From Sulfurovum riftiae (GTDB lineage: Bacteria; Campylobacterota; Campylobacteria; Campylobacterales; Sulfurovaceae): 64,000 bases of DNA. The translations under genes and the position numbers were made by a program. Shown in pieces: positions 9,616-17,968 of the stretch; positions within the stretch are counted from its first letter, which is position 1, and each line of letters opens with the position of its first letter. The stretch covers positions 1 through 64,000 of the forward strand of contig NZ_LNKT01000072.1 of NCBI RefSeq assembly GCF_001595645.1, given 5' to 3'. The notes under the pieces are model-generated. The model searched no databases, was not told the DNA's origin, and was given only the letters and a program-made list of their open reading frames with translations.

Positions 9616-10982
9616 ACTTTCTTCTCTCCAAGGTCCTGGAGTTTCCTTCCCCAGACCGCAAGTTCGTTCTCTTTGGGAAGGTAGCCGTTGGGAGCCGTTC
9701 CAACCGGTGCAACGATGATCTTGTCCGCCACTTTGGCCAACTCTTCGAGAAAATCCATGAAATCCATAGTCGGCGGCTCCCATGCTTTGACATAGAGCAG
9801 TACCTCTCCTTTGGATTTGAGCACGATCTCTCTGTCTTCATCGAGTGTATTGGTACCGCCTACATCCTCCAGAACGGGTGAGATAATCTGCATGGCATCA
9901 TTGAGTACCGGCAGCACCTCTTCAGACATGGCCCAGCCCAGGGTTCTGTCATACGAACCGTCAAAAGTACGGATCTCCTGTGCGTAATGGTTCCCCTTTC
10001 CGTCGAACTGTTGTTCTCTCTGCGGTGAAGAGGTCGTGATGAGCGGTTCGTTCATGGCTTTGAGCAATGACTGTACCCCGTCAAGATTGAGAAATGAGCG
10101 TTTGAGCGCCTGTCTGTATCCGATGATGGAGACCACCCACATACCCAAACGCAGGATGATGGCATAGAAGAGTGTGGCAAACGCAAGGAATTTCCACCAC
10201 TCTCCCAGTTTGGAAGCATTCTCTACCATCTGGGGGTCAAGCCTCTCCCCCAACCTGAAGTACTGGCTCTGTTCTATGAGTTCCAGAGAAGGCACTGCCG
10301 AAGGGAACAACCCTTTCCACGGAAGTGCAATGGTCTCAAGCAGAGTATGGAACTCCTGTGGTGTAACATGCAGCGTGGTACTCCAGGCAAACGCGATATC
10401 TTTGGTGACCACCATAGCCAATAGTGCCAGAAGCAGACCTATGGAGAATACCAGTGCAAGAAGTTGGGAACGACGGATGATCAGCCAGTTGAGAAGCGAA
10501 GGGTTGACATGCAGTTCTTCCAGGCTCTGTTGTACCCTTCCGGGAAGCAGGCGCAATACCTTCTCCATCCAGTATGCCGGAGAGATGTGTACCAGAAAAC
10601 TGCGTGAGGCATTGGCACGAAGCATCGAAAAAAGTGCCAGGGTCATGGTGATGAGCGGCAGCAGTATCACCATCGCCATGAAGTAGATGACATTGACCGG
10701 TTCATGCCCACTGTAGCTCAGCAGGGCGACACCGGAGAAAAATCCCAGAAAAAATGCGATCACACCCAGGGTCAGCGTGATCCCGTAAAGGTATCCGCTG
10801 ATCGTCTCGCTCAGCAAGGGCCTTGAAAGACGTTTCAGGTTCGCCTCCACCCACAGCTGCAGCTGCGCCAAAGGCTTCTCTTTGAGTGTTTCATGCTCCA
10901 ACCCGAAAGCACGCTTCTCTTCAGCGCTGGTCTTGTCGGTCCGCAACAGTGCATACAGGTTGAGATAGGTTGACAGATTCAT
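9600..10982 (-). CDS. DUF2868 membrane protein, partner of the GTPase
   Basis: 460 residues. A soluble N-terminus is followed by helices near 65-90, 95-120, 175-195 and 270-290, and by a long cytoplasmic C-terminus with segments such as VWLKI at the end. This is the pattern of DUF2868 proteins, usually encoded directly upstream of DUF3482 GTPases as here. The 16-base overlap implies coupled translation. The product likely anchors or regulates the GTPase at the inner membrane. The ATG at 10980-10982 has only a weak ribosome site. Confidence 0.75.
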   Translation of the reverse strand: MNLSTYLNLYALLRTDKTSAEEKRAFGLEHETLKEKPLAQLQLWVEANLKRLSRPLLSETISGYLYGITLTLGVIAFFLGFFSGVALLSYSGHEPVNVIYFMAMVILLPLITMTLALFSMLRANASRSFLVHISPAYWMEKVLRLLPGRVQQSLEELHVNPSLLNWLIIRRSQLLALVFSIGLLLALLAMVVTKDIAFAWSTTLHVTPQEFHTLLETIALPWKGLFPSAVPSLELIEQSQYFRLGERLDPQMVENASKLGEWWKFLAFATLFYAIILRLGMWVVSIIGYRQALKRSFLNLDGVQSLLKAMNEPLITTSSPQREQQFDGKGNHYAQEIRTFDGSYDRTLGWAMSEEVLPVLNDAMQIISPVLEDVGGTNTLDEDREIVLKSKGEVLLYVKAWEPPTMDFMDFLEELAKVADKIIVAPVGTAPNGYLPKENELAVWGRKLQDLGEKKVWLKI

Positions 10983-10999
10983 TACAATATTTCGCTTGA

Positions 11000-11356
11000 T
11001 TAAAACTGTTGCTTCAATAGTTCTTCAGCACGATGCTTGATCCGGGGAAGATCGTCTCTTATTGTATCTTCAATAATATGATCATCAACACTGTCATAAT
11101 CATGTGCAATATAATTTCTTACCGCACTGATACCCCGCAAATCTTGATCGGAAAAATTTTCCAGTATTTTAAATGCATTTTCTTCTTTCAACTTTGCAAA
11201 CTGCTCAGCAATTTTGACAAGATGCATACGAATCGCCGGTTTCACCACCTTATCTTCTATAGCTTGTGTCAATTTCATATTAAATGTGTCAAGTATGTAT
11301 TCAATATCTTCAATACTTTGCAAGATCTTTTCTATTTTAATGCGTGATTCAGACAT
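11000..11356 (-). CDS. hepT: HepT-like (DUF86) RNase toxin
   Basis: 118 residues, all helical. It carries the Rx4-6H motif in VRNYIAHDYDSVD (about 79-91), the catalytic signature of HEPN-fold HepT RNases, followed by the conserved Tyr that MntA antitoxins modify by AMP addition. It overlaps the upstream nucleotidyltransferase gene by eight bases, the usual mntA-hepT order. Expected action: cleavage of RNA when not neutralised. Confidence 0.88.
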   Translation of the reverse strand: MSESRIKIEKILQSIEDIEYILDTFNMKLTQAIEDKVVKPAIRMHLVKIAEQFAKLKEENAFKILENFSDQDLRGISAVRNYIAHDYDSVDDHIIEDTIRDDLPRIKHRAEELLKQQF

Positions 11357-11672
11357 AGACCATTTCCTGTTTCATTCTCTGAACCAGACGATCATTCCCC
11401 CCGTTAAAGGGAACCAGGTCCACTTTCCGATGAAGATACTGCTGCAATTCACTTTTTATCTCTTCAAGACGTAATAACTTGGCAAAACCACCTTTGAATT
11501 TTTGATCAAACACAGTATGGTCTACAATATAGGCTATGTCGATATCACTGTATCTGTCCTCTGTACCGCGTGCATAAGATCCAAAGATACCTATGATTCT
11601 GATACCCTCTTCCTCATACTGTTTTTTGGCACTTTCCAAAATTCTGACGATATGCTGTATTGTCTGTTTCAT
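11349..11672 (-). CDS. mntA: MntA-like nucleotidyltransferase antitoxin
   Basis: 107 residues from the ATG at 11670-11672; the longer frame upstream lacks family similarity. The minimal nucleotidyltransferase signature GSYARGTEDRYSDIDI (GS...DxD) is intact, so AMP transfer should be possible. In studied MntA-HepT pairs the antitoxin adds AMP to a HepT tyrosine. A hydrophobic core and the downstream overlap with hepT support a two-gene toxin-antitoxin operon. Confidence 0.88.
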   Translation of the reverse strand: MKQTIQHIVRILESAKKQYEEEGIRIIGIFGSYARGTEDRYSDIDIAYIVDHTVFDQKFKGGFAKLLRLEEIKSELQQYLHRKVDLVPFNGGNDRLVQRMKQEMVYV

Positions 11673-11707
11673 GAAAATGATTATAGCATAAATTGATCTT
11701 TTGATTT

Positions 11708-12982
11708 CTATTCTTCTTCCGGGCAACCGTAAATGATACATCTCAGCTCTTCACGGTATGCCTCATGGTCATAACTGTCAACACGCGCCACACCCTCTTC
11801 AAATGCGGCTTTTGCCACAGCAGAAGCCACCCAGATGAGCGCTTCTTTATTGAACGGAAGCGGAATGATGTGCTCTTTCCCATAGGCAATGTCTTCATTA
11901 TGGTATGCAGCCTTCACATAATAGGGTACCGGCTCTTTTGCCAGCGCTGCCAATGCCTCTGCCGCTGCCATCTTCATGCCTTCGGTGATCTTTCGTGCAC
12001 GTACGTCAAGTGCCCCTCTGAAGATGAACGGGAAACCAAGTACATTGTTGGTCTGATTGGGATAGTCCGAACGTCCAGTTGCCATAATGACGTCACTGCG
12101 TACCTCCCTGACCTCTTCGGGAAGGATCTCAGGAACAGGGTTGGCCAGCGCAAAGATGACCGGTTCGGGTGCCATCTTAGCCACCATCTCTTTGGTCAAT
12201 GCTCCTGCAACACTCAGGCCAAGGAACATGTCCGCACCCTCGATGGCATCTTCAAGTGTCTTGGCATCCGTTTCAATCGCGAATTCCGCTTTGTACTTGT
12301 TCAGGTCATCTCTTGAAGTTGAAATCACTCCTTTGGAGTCACACATGATGATATGCTGCACACCCAATGCTTTGTACATCTTCGCACAGGAGATCCCCGC
12401 AGCACCGGCACCATTAATGACTATCTTGATCTCTTCGACCTTTTTTCCTGTCAGGTCAAGGACGTTCATCAGGCCCGCTGTCGTAATGATGGCCGTACCG
12501 TGCTGGTCGTCATGAAAGACAGGAATATCCAGCTCCTCTTTCAAGATACGCTCGATCTCGAAACATTTCGGCGCAGTGATGTCTTCGAGGTTGATCCCAC
12601 CAAATGTCGGTGCGATCGCCTTGCAGGTCGCTACGATCTCTTCAATGCTGTGTACATCCAACTCGATATCGAATGCATCCACATTGGCAAACTTCTTGAA
12701 CAGTACCGATTTGCCTTCCATCACAGGTTTGGAAGCAAGAGGGCCGATATCGCCAAGCCCAAGCACTGCTGTACCGTCAGAAACAACAGCAACGAGGTTA
12801 CCTCGGTTGGTATATTCAAAAGAGAGATCCTCATCTTCTGCAATCTCAAGACAGGGGATCGCCACTCCCGGAGTATAGGCAAGTGAAAGCTCATACTGTG
12901 TATTACATGGTTTGGTCACATCGATACCGATCTTCCCGTTCTTGTGATACTCCAGCGCTTTCTCTTTTGTGATTGTTGACAT
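11708..12982 (-). CDS. NAD(P)-dependent malic enzyme
   Basis: 424 residues from the ATG at 12980-12982. Motifs include the N-terminal SLAYTPGVA, the GDIGPLASKPVMEGKSVLFK substrate region with its catalytic Lys, the metal-binding VFHDDQHGTAI, and the nucleotide-binding GAGAAGISCAKMY. This is the short bacterial form without a phosphotransacetylase domain. It decarboxylates malate to pyruvate, linking the reductive TCA cycle and gluconeogenesis. It ends 35 bases before mntA and is probably monocistronic. Confidence 0.92.
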   Translation of the reverse strand: MSTITKEKALEYHKNGKIGIDVTKPCNTQYELSLAYTPGVAIPCLEIAEDEDLSFEYTNRGNLVAVVSDGTAVLGLGDIGPLASKPVMEGKSVLFKKFANVDAFDIELDVHSIEEIVATCKAIAPTFGGINLEDITAPKCFEIERILKEELDIPVFHDDQHGTAIITTAGLMNVLDLTGKKVEEIKIVINGAGAAGISCAKMYKALGVQHIIMCDSKGVISTSRDDLNKYKAEFAIETDAKTLEDAIEGADMFLGLSVAGALTKEMVAKMAPEPVIFALANPVPEILPEEVREVRSDVIMATGRSDYPNQTNNVLGFPFIFRGALDVRARKITEGMKMAAAEALAALAKEPVPYYVKAAYHNEDIAYGKEHIIPLPFNKEALIWVASAVAKAAFEEGVARVDSYDHEAYREELRCIIYGCPEEE

Positions 12983-13144
12983 TTTAACCCTTCTGTAAAT
13001 AATAAGGCTAATTATACTAAAGGGCACCTCTAATAACCCTGTATGCCCTAAAAGATATGTTAATAGCATTTGCATCCTACACTGCTTATCATTTTGCTGC
13101 TTCATCCCTGCAGAGAATGATATGTACAAAATATCCTATCGTGC

Positions 13145-13150
13145 TATAAT
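13145..13150 (+). promoter_or_regulatory. -10 element before the lysozyme-inhibitor cluster
   Basis: A consensus TATAAT lies 22 bases before the PliI-like start codon, in the gap divergent from malic enzyme. No good -35 hexamer is visible 17 bases upstream. Transcription from here would give a leader of about 15 bases and cover the PliI and NlpC genes. Confidence 0.5.
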
Positions 13151-13171
13151 ATTTCCAAAAAAGGACTGACA

Positions 13172-13747
13172 ATGTCATACTTGAAACCTCTTCTCATTTC
13201 CACCCTGACGCTGCTTCTCTCTGCAACACTTTCTGCACAGGAGAGTGCTGCATTCGACAAAACATTCACACTGGAGGGCATTACCTTCCATGTCACCTGC
13301 CCCAACGACTCCTCCCTGAGCAAACTGACCATCAAAACGAAAGGGCTTGAACGGGACGATGTGCTCACACAAGAGATAGACGGGACCGTAAGCGGTGCGG
13401 AGATCGCCGACCTCAACGGTGACGGCGCACCGGAGATCTATGTCTTCACCACCTCTGCAGGAAGCGGAAGCTACGGTTCTGTCGTTGCCTACAGCAGTAA
13501 CCACAACAAATCGGTCTCGGAAATATACTTTCCAGAAGATGATCCGAAGAACAAGGCATTCAAAGGATACATGGGACACGACGAGTTCACCATTATCGAA
13601 AACAGACTTGCCAGACGCTTCCCGGTCTATAACGATAAAGACAGCAATGCAAAGCCTACAGGAGGCATGCGGCAGCTCACGTACAAACTTGTCCCCGGTG
13701 AAGCGGCATGGCAGTTGAAACTGGTCAAATCAACCGACCTTAAATAG
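13172..13747 (+). CDS. pliI: PliI-like periplasmic inhibitor of i-type lysozyme
   Basis: 191 residues with a signal peptide (about 1-22, cleavage after LSAQ or ATLSA). The mature protein matches the PliI layout as I recall it from Aeromonas: a beta-rich domain with TNDxS-like opening, EIDGTVSGAEIADLNGDG, the exposed loop TSAGSGSYGSVVAYS that enters the lysozyme active site, GYMGHDEF, and GGMRQL...LVPGEA near the end. It should bind and block invertebrate-type lysozymes in the periplasm. The stop is immediately followed by the NlpC/P60 ATG, so the two are coupled. The family call rests on remembered motifs, not a search. Confidence 0.8.
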   Translation: MSYLKPLLISTLTLLLSATLSAQESAAFDKTFTLEGITFHVTCPNDSSLSKLTIKTKGLERDDVLTQEIDGTVSGAEIADLNGDGAPEIYVFTTSAGSGSYGSVVAYSSNHNKSVSEIYFPEDDPKNKAFKGYMGHDEFTIIENRLARRFPVYNDKDSNAKPTGGMRQLTYKLVPGEAAWQLKLVKSTDLK

Positions 13748-14365
13748 ATGAAGAAGTATCTGACCCTTTCCCTGACACTCTTTCCCCTCCTGCTCTGGGG
13801 AGAGGCATGCGAAATAAAGATAGACCGGGTCACGCATGACAGCGGACACTTCAGCATCGACCTCAATTACGATGAAAAGTGTGAGATACTCATAGACCAT
13901 GAGAGCGGCAAGATCGTACTGGTCTCTAAAGCTTCAGAGAGCAATACCACTCGATCAGAAGAGATAAAACCTGTACAAACCGAAAATACAAAAATCGAAA
14001 AGATGATTTCCCTGGCAAAAAGCAAACTGGGAGACAGTTACGCACCCGCCAAAGCCGGGCCGGACCATTTCGACTGTTCAGGGTTTGTCTACTACCTGCA
14101 CAAAGAGAGCGGCATCTCTATCCCCAGATCTTCGCTTGCACAGTCAAAAAGCGGGGAAAAACTGACACGGGAAGAGATCAGGCGCGGAGACATCCTCTTC
14201 TTCGATACGCATAACAGAGGCCATGTCAATCACAGCGGCATCTACCTTGGTGAAGGAAAATTCATCCACTCCTCTTCGGGCAAAGCCTATGGCGTGACGA
14301 TCTCTGATCTTGATAAAGGCTTTTACAAAGAGAAGTTTCTCTGGGGTATCCGAAAAATACTTTGA
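13748..14365 (+). CDS. NlpC/P60 peptidoglycan endopeptidase
   Basis: 205 residues with a signal peptide (1-20). The N-terminal 80 residues are a linker domain with Cys21 and Cys45, possibly disulfide-bonded. The C-terminal NlpC/P60 domain has Cys110 in HFDCSGFVYYL, His162 in HVNHSGIYLG and His174 in KFIHSSSG as the catalytic set. It should cut cross-link peptides in murein. It starts one base after the PliI stop with no ribosome site of its own. Confidence 0.88.
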   Translation: MKKYLTLSLTLFPLLLWGEACEIKIDRVTHDSGHFSIDLNYDEKCEILIDHESGKIVLVSKASESNTTRSEEIKPVQTENTKIEKMISLAKSKLGDSYAPAKAGPDHFDCSGFVYYLHKESGISIPRSSLAQSKSGEKLTREEIRRGDILFFDTHNRGHVNHSGIYLGEGKFIHSSSGKAYGVTISDLDKGFYKEKFLWGIRKIL

Positions 14366-14448
14366 TCTTTGATACAAAAATATAACTTAAGATTAATTTT
14401 GATAGTATGAAATAGATAGCTATATCTTATAAAATCGAAAGGAAGAGC

Positions 14449-14853
14449 ATGAAAAAGCATATTTTAACCATGATATTTTCAGTAATTTTGTATATAAATC
14501 CAGCCGTGGCAAAAGATGTTGTACATACCAAACAGGTACACTTTGACAAAGGTACCAATGGAGCGACATTCAAAGGGTCTGTCAAAGGATATGACACTGT
14601 CGAATATAAACTGGGCGCCAAAGAGGGGCAGTACATGCGTGTTACCCTTGAGTCCAAGAAAGCCTACTTCAATATCTTCGAACCAGGCAAAGGTCCTGGT
14701 GATATGGCGATGTTCATCGGAAATATCAGGGGTAACAGTTACATGGGGAGCCTGCCTGCAAGCGGTAGCTATACCATTCAGGTCTACCTGATGCGCAATG
14801 AGGCCAGAAGGGGTACAACAGCCCCTTATACACTTCATATAGGCATCGATTGA
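14449..14853 (+). CDS. pliG: PliG-like periplasmic inhibitor of g-type lysozyme
   Basis: 134 residues with a signal peptide (about 1-21). The mature part lines up along its length with what I recall of E. coli PliG (YcgK): F-x-KG near the start, KGYDTVEYKLGAKEGQ, the central F-x-PG segment, LPASGSYTIQVYLMRNEAR, and a final beta-strand. Length also agrees. The expected role is inhibition of goose-type lysozyme in the periplasm. A GGAAGAG ribosome site and an 83-base gap suggest separate or partly coupled expression. Confidence 0.8.
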   Translation: MKKHILTMIFSVILYINPAVAKDVVHTKQVHFDKGTNGATFKGSVKGYDTVEYKLGAKEGQYMRVTLESKKAYFNIFEPGKGPGDMAMFIGNIRGNSYMGSLPASGSYTIQVYLMRNEARRGTTAPYTLHIGID

Positions 14854-14888
14854 TGCTCAACTTTTGACAACATGAAAGAGGGTATGAG

Positions 14889-15242
14889 TTGAAAGGTTTC
14901 TCCTACAGTATCAATCTATTAGCCATGTTGGCAACACTGGGTATAGGCCTGTTGAACCTTGAAAAGTTTACTCTCGGAGCGATCGGGTATCTGTTCCTTG
15001 TCTTCACTCCCTATCTCTTCGCCATCTATCTGACAACATGGAGTACTTCCAAAGCATCTATATTGATCAGTCTGGGAGTATCGTTCATTTTGGCTTTGGG
15101 AGGAGTGTTTCTGATCGTAGATGCAATGTACATCCATCCGGATGCACAGGGGGCACTGGTCTTTCCTGTCGTAGCAGTCTATCAGTGGGCGATCCTGCTG
15201 ATCATCCTCTTGCCGCTCTATTTTCTCAATAAAAAAGCCTGA
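14889..15242 (+). CDS. Four-helix inner-membrane protein, unknown
   Basis: 117 residues starting at a TTG; an in-frame ATG is absent and GAGGG lies about ten bases upstream. Four predicted helices (about 5-22, 28-48, 55-78 and 92-112) with short loops. No family motif recognised. It follows the PliG gene by 35 bases and is probably co-transcribed. Confidence 0.65.
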   Translation: MKGFSYSINLLAMLATLGIGLLNLEKFTLGAIGYLFLVFTPYLFAIYLTTWSTSKASILISLGVSFILALGGVFLIVDAMYIHPDAQGALVFPVVAVYQWAILLIILLPLYFLNKKA

Positions 15243-15247
15243 ACTGT

Positions 15248-17416
15248 TCAGGTCTTCGTTGCATTTGCATCAGAAGAAACAGGAGCTTTTTCTTCTGCAG
15301 ATGGCAGCCATTTGGCTGTCTTCATGTGCAGTTCGTCATAGCCGTAAATGTCTTCCCTGAACTGCACTTCACCATCTTTATCCACCCAGGCACTGATATA
15401 GATAATATCGATCGGTACAGACTTGGAGAGCCTGACCGGTGTTTTCTTGGTATCTTGCAGTATTTTTTCCGCTTTTTCAAAATCAACCCTGCTGTCTATC
15501 TCTGAGAATGTTTTCAGCATGTCTATGGGGCGGTGCAGCCTTACGCAGCCGTGGCTGAAGGCACGTATGTCTCTGGCAAAGAGCGCTTTTTCTGGTGTAT
15601 CGTGCATATAGACCGAATAGGAGTTCGGGAAGAGGAACTTGACCCTTCCCAAGGCATTGAAATCTCCCGGTGACTGCATAAACTTGTACGGGGGCAATCT
15701 CTTGCCATACTTGTGCCAGTTGACCTTGTAGGGATTCACACGCGGTGAATGTTCAGAGTACCCCGTATGGATCTCGATATGTTTTTTGTTTGTATACCCC
15801 GGGTCTCTTTTAAGCTTGGGAAGCGTCTCATGACGGATGATACTCGGGGGGATACGCCAATACGGGTTCAGTACCAGCAGTTTGACCTTGTTGTAGAAGA
15901 TCGGTGTCTCATGCCCTTTTCTTCCTGTGACAACACGCATCTTCTCTATGGGTTCCCACCCGTCATAGACCGTCACCATGAAATCGGGAATGTTTACGAC
16001 AACATGATAACGATTCGTATCGCGCTTCAGCCATTTCAGGCGGGCGATACTGAGTCTCAAACGTACATATTTGTGTCTGGCCGTTTCGGCAAGTGCCCTG
16101 CGTGTCTTCTTTCCGATATAGCCTTCCGCTTCAAGACCGTGTCTTGCCTGGAATTTCTTGACTGCTTTGAGCAGACAGTTATCGTATTTTGTACTGTTGG
16201 CATCAACACCGTCGCAAGGGATATAGTCTCCCTCTATTCTAAGCCTTTCACGTAACAACGGTACCACAGAACTACGCATACCCGGTTTGAGGTCCTTGAA
16301 GTCCGGCAGTTTCGGCCATCCGCCGGCATCGGCGATCTTCTTGTACTTCTGAAGTGCTTTGACCAGACGGTCATATCCGGGATATTTCGGCTTGACCTTT
16401 TCAAAAGCATGCTTCAGTGTTTTTTGCTGCACCGACTCTACCAACAGAAGTTCGGGAGAAAGAAGCACATTGTGTACATCCCAGGCACCATGCTTGTGTG
16501 TCTTTCGCAAGGCCCGTTTGAACTTCTTCCAGTCGATTGCCCCGTAAAGCAGGTAGCCCATATAGTCCTGATAGAGTTTGGCGATCTCGAACTCCCTGCG
16601 GACGATCTCTTTCTTCTCTTGGGGAAGCGGCAGAGACTTGAGTGTCTGAAACTCCCTGTAGGTAGGACCGGAATGGTCAAAGACCGGATCGGCCTCGATG
16701 ACCCGGAAAAGCTCTTTGGTATACTCGGAGTATCCTTTTTCGCTGATCCACACAGGCTGGTAATTGAGAAGGCGGTACATCGTCTTCAAACGCTCTTTGT
16801 CGCTCCCCTCGGTCAATGCTTTCGTAAGGTTCTCATCAAGTACGATCTCCGTACCCAAAATCGTTTCATTCTCCTCAAGTGTTGGGGTCCTCTTTGCGGT
16901 ACGCAGTTTTGAAACGGCATTGAAGCCATGGACAAGACTTCCCTCTTTCAAAGATTCCTGAAGCAGTATCTCTGGAGTAAGCAGACTGTCACTTCCTTTG
17001 AGTATGGCGTGGATATGATCCGTATAGAGCTGCATCATGGCAAATTCGATCTGGAGTTTCTTCTCAAGAGAAGGGTCAGTGGAGAGAGCCTCTTGAGCCT
17101 TTTTCAGTGCTTCAAAAGGCTTTTTCAGTTCCAAAAGGGCACCGTTGGCAAGATCGTCCTCTATCTCCCCCATCAGCATAGCTGCATTGGCAGAAAGAGA
17201 CTCTTTGGTCACCCATACAGGCTTATACCCGATTGCTTTATAGATCTCCTGTACCTCTTTGGAGACTGTGGAAATATTTGCTTTGATCGCCTCTTGCATC
17301 TGCTGATTGAATTGCTCATTGAGCTCCTTTTGCATTTGCTGATACTCCTCCACTGTAGCATGGAGTGTGGAAGATACCAGAAAAAGAACTAAGAGATACT
17401 GTAGAAGTTTTTTCAT
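15248..17416 (-). CDS. Large L,D-transpeptidase, YcbB/LdtD type
   Basis: 722 residues: signal peptide (1-20); long helical scaffold region; a peptidoglycan-binding domain (about 385-455, GMRSSVVPLLRERL to GKKTRRALA); and a YkuD catalytic domain (about 475-660) with the SHGCVRL motif carrying the catalytic Cys and His. The scaffold holds two related segments, YKPVWVTKESLS near 48 and YQPVWISEKGYS near 220, which suggests an internal duplication. It should form 3-3 cross-links or attach proteins to murein. Its start overlaps the stop of the lipoprotein gene by four bases, so they are coupled. Confidence 0.88.
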   Translation of the reverse strand: MKKLLQYLLVLFLVSSTLHATVEEYQQMQKELNEQFNQQMQEAIKANISTVSKEVQEIYKAIGYKPVWVTKESLSANAAMLMGEIEDDLANGALLELKKPFEALKKAQEALSTDPSLEKKLQIEFAMMQLYTDHIHAILKGSDSLLTPEILLQESLKEGSLVHGFNAVSKLRTAKRTPTLEENETILGTEIVLDENLTKALTEGSDKERLKTMYRLLNYQPVWISEKGYSEYTKELFRVIEADPVFDHSGPTYREFQTLKSLPLPQEKKEIVRREFEIAKLYQDYMGYLLYGAIDWKKFKRALRKTHKHGAWDVHNVLLSPELLLVESVQQKTLKHAFEKVKPKYPGYDRLVKALQKYKKIADAGGWPKLPDFKDLKPGMRSSVVPLLRERLRIEGDYIPCDGVDANSTKYDNCLLKAVKKFQARHGLEAEGYIGKKTRRALAETARHKYVRLRLSIARLKWLKRDTNRYHVVVNIPDFMVTVYDGWEPIEKMRVVTGRKGHETPIFYNKVKLLVLNPYWRIPPSIIRHETLPKLKRDPGYTNKKHIEIHTGYSEHSPRVNPYKVNWHKYGKRLPPYKFMQSPGDFNALGRVKFLFPNSYSVYMHDTPEKALFARDIRAFSHGCVRLHRPIDMLKTFSEIDSRVDFEKAEKILQDTKKTPVRLSKSVPIDIIYISAWVDKDGEVQFREDIYGYDELHMKTAKWLPSAEEKAPVSSDANATKT

Positions 17417-17703
17417 TTCGCAGGTGTTCCTTTACAGTGCAGACGCCCGTGCTCCCAGCCCGCATGGTACGATTCGTTGGTTTTGTAACTTGTGTGGTCT
17501 TTGGTATAGTCTCCATCCGATGTTCGGCATCCGTCCATGACCCCTTTTCGATAGTTACTGTCCCTGTCCGGACCAAAATCATGCCCTATGTAGATGAAAT
17601 CCTCTGCTCCCGGTGTTACGCTCGATTCCGAGCTTACACATCCCGAAAGCAGGATCGCTGCCGTTGCCGAAACCACCAGTAGTGTACCTTTTGTAAAATT
17701 CAT
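17413..17703 (-). CDS. Small lipoprotein upstream of the L,D-transpeptidase
   Basis: 96 residues with a lipobox LLSGC (Cys22) after a short hydrophobic signal. The mature part has two more Cys residues and is rich in Gly, Tyr and Asp, with YRKGVMDGCRTSDGDY resembling short glycine-rich lipoprotein repeats. No family named. The four-base overlap with the large L,D-transpeptidase gene suggests it assists or localises that enzyme. Confidence 0.78.
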   Translation of the reverse strand: MNFTKGTLLVVSATAAILLSGCVSSESSVTPGAEDFIYIGHDFGPDRDSNYRKGVMDGCRTSDGDYTKDHTSYKTNESYHAGWEHGRLHCKGTPAK

Positions 17704-17968
17704 GTTATTCCCCTTTTCATGTTTGTATTGTTGTTTAAAATTATAGCGGAGATACGGTTGCAGTTATGCATAAGTATTCATCAATATTTTCAAAAATCTT
17801 CCATGCGTTACTTTTCAAATCGACACTTATCACTTTATGAAAAAAACTTGGACAAATCTGATAAATTTTTCGACGTTTTGCAGGTTTTGTATCCAATATC
17901 ATTAAACCATAATCACAGTCTTGTTACACTAGTCAAAATAATCTCATACCCTGAGGAGGGAAACTGAT

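Noticed and set aside
8911-9684. Long plus-strand frames (up to 257 codons) opposite the GTPase gene
   Set aside because: They lie antisense to a gene with clear G-domain motifs, have odd Cys/Phe-rich composition and no ribosome site; they are shadows of its codon bias.
17719-17967. An 82-codon plus-strand frame before the short L,D-transpeptidase gene
   Set aside because: No ribosome site at its ATG, no signal or family features, and it ends at the next gene's leader; the region fits better as a promoter gap.
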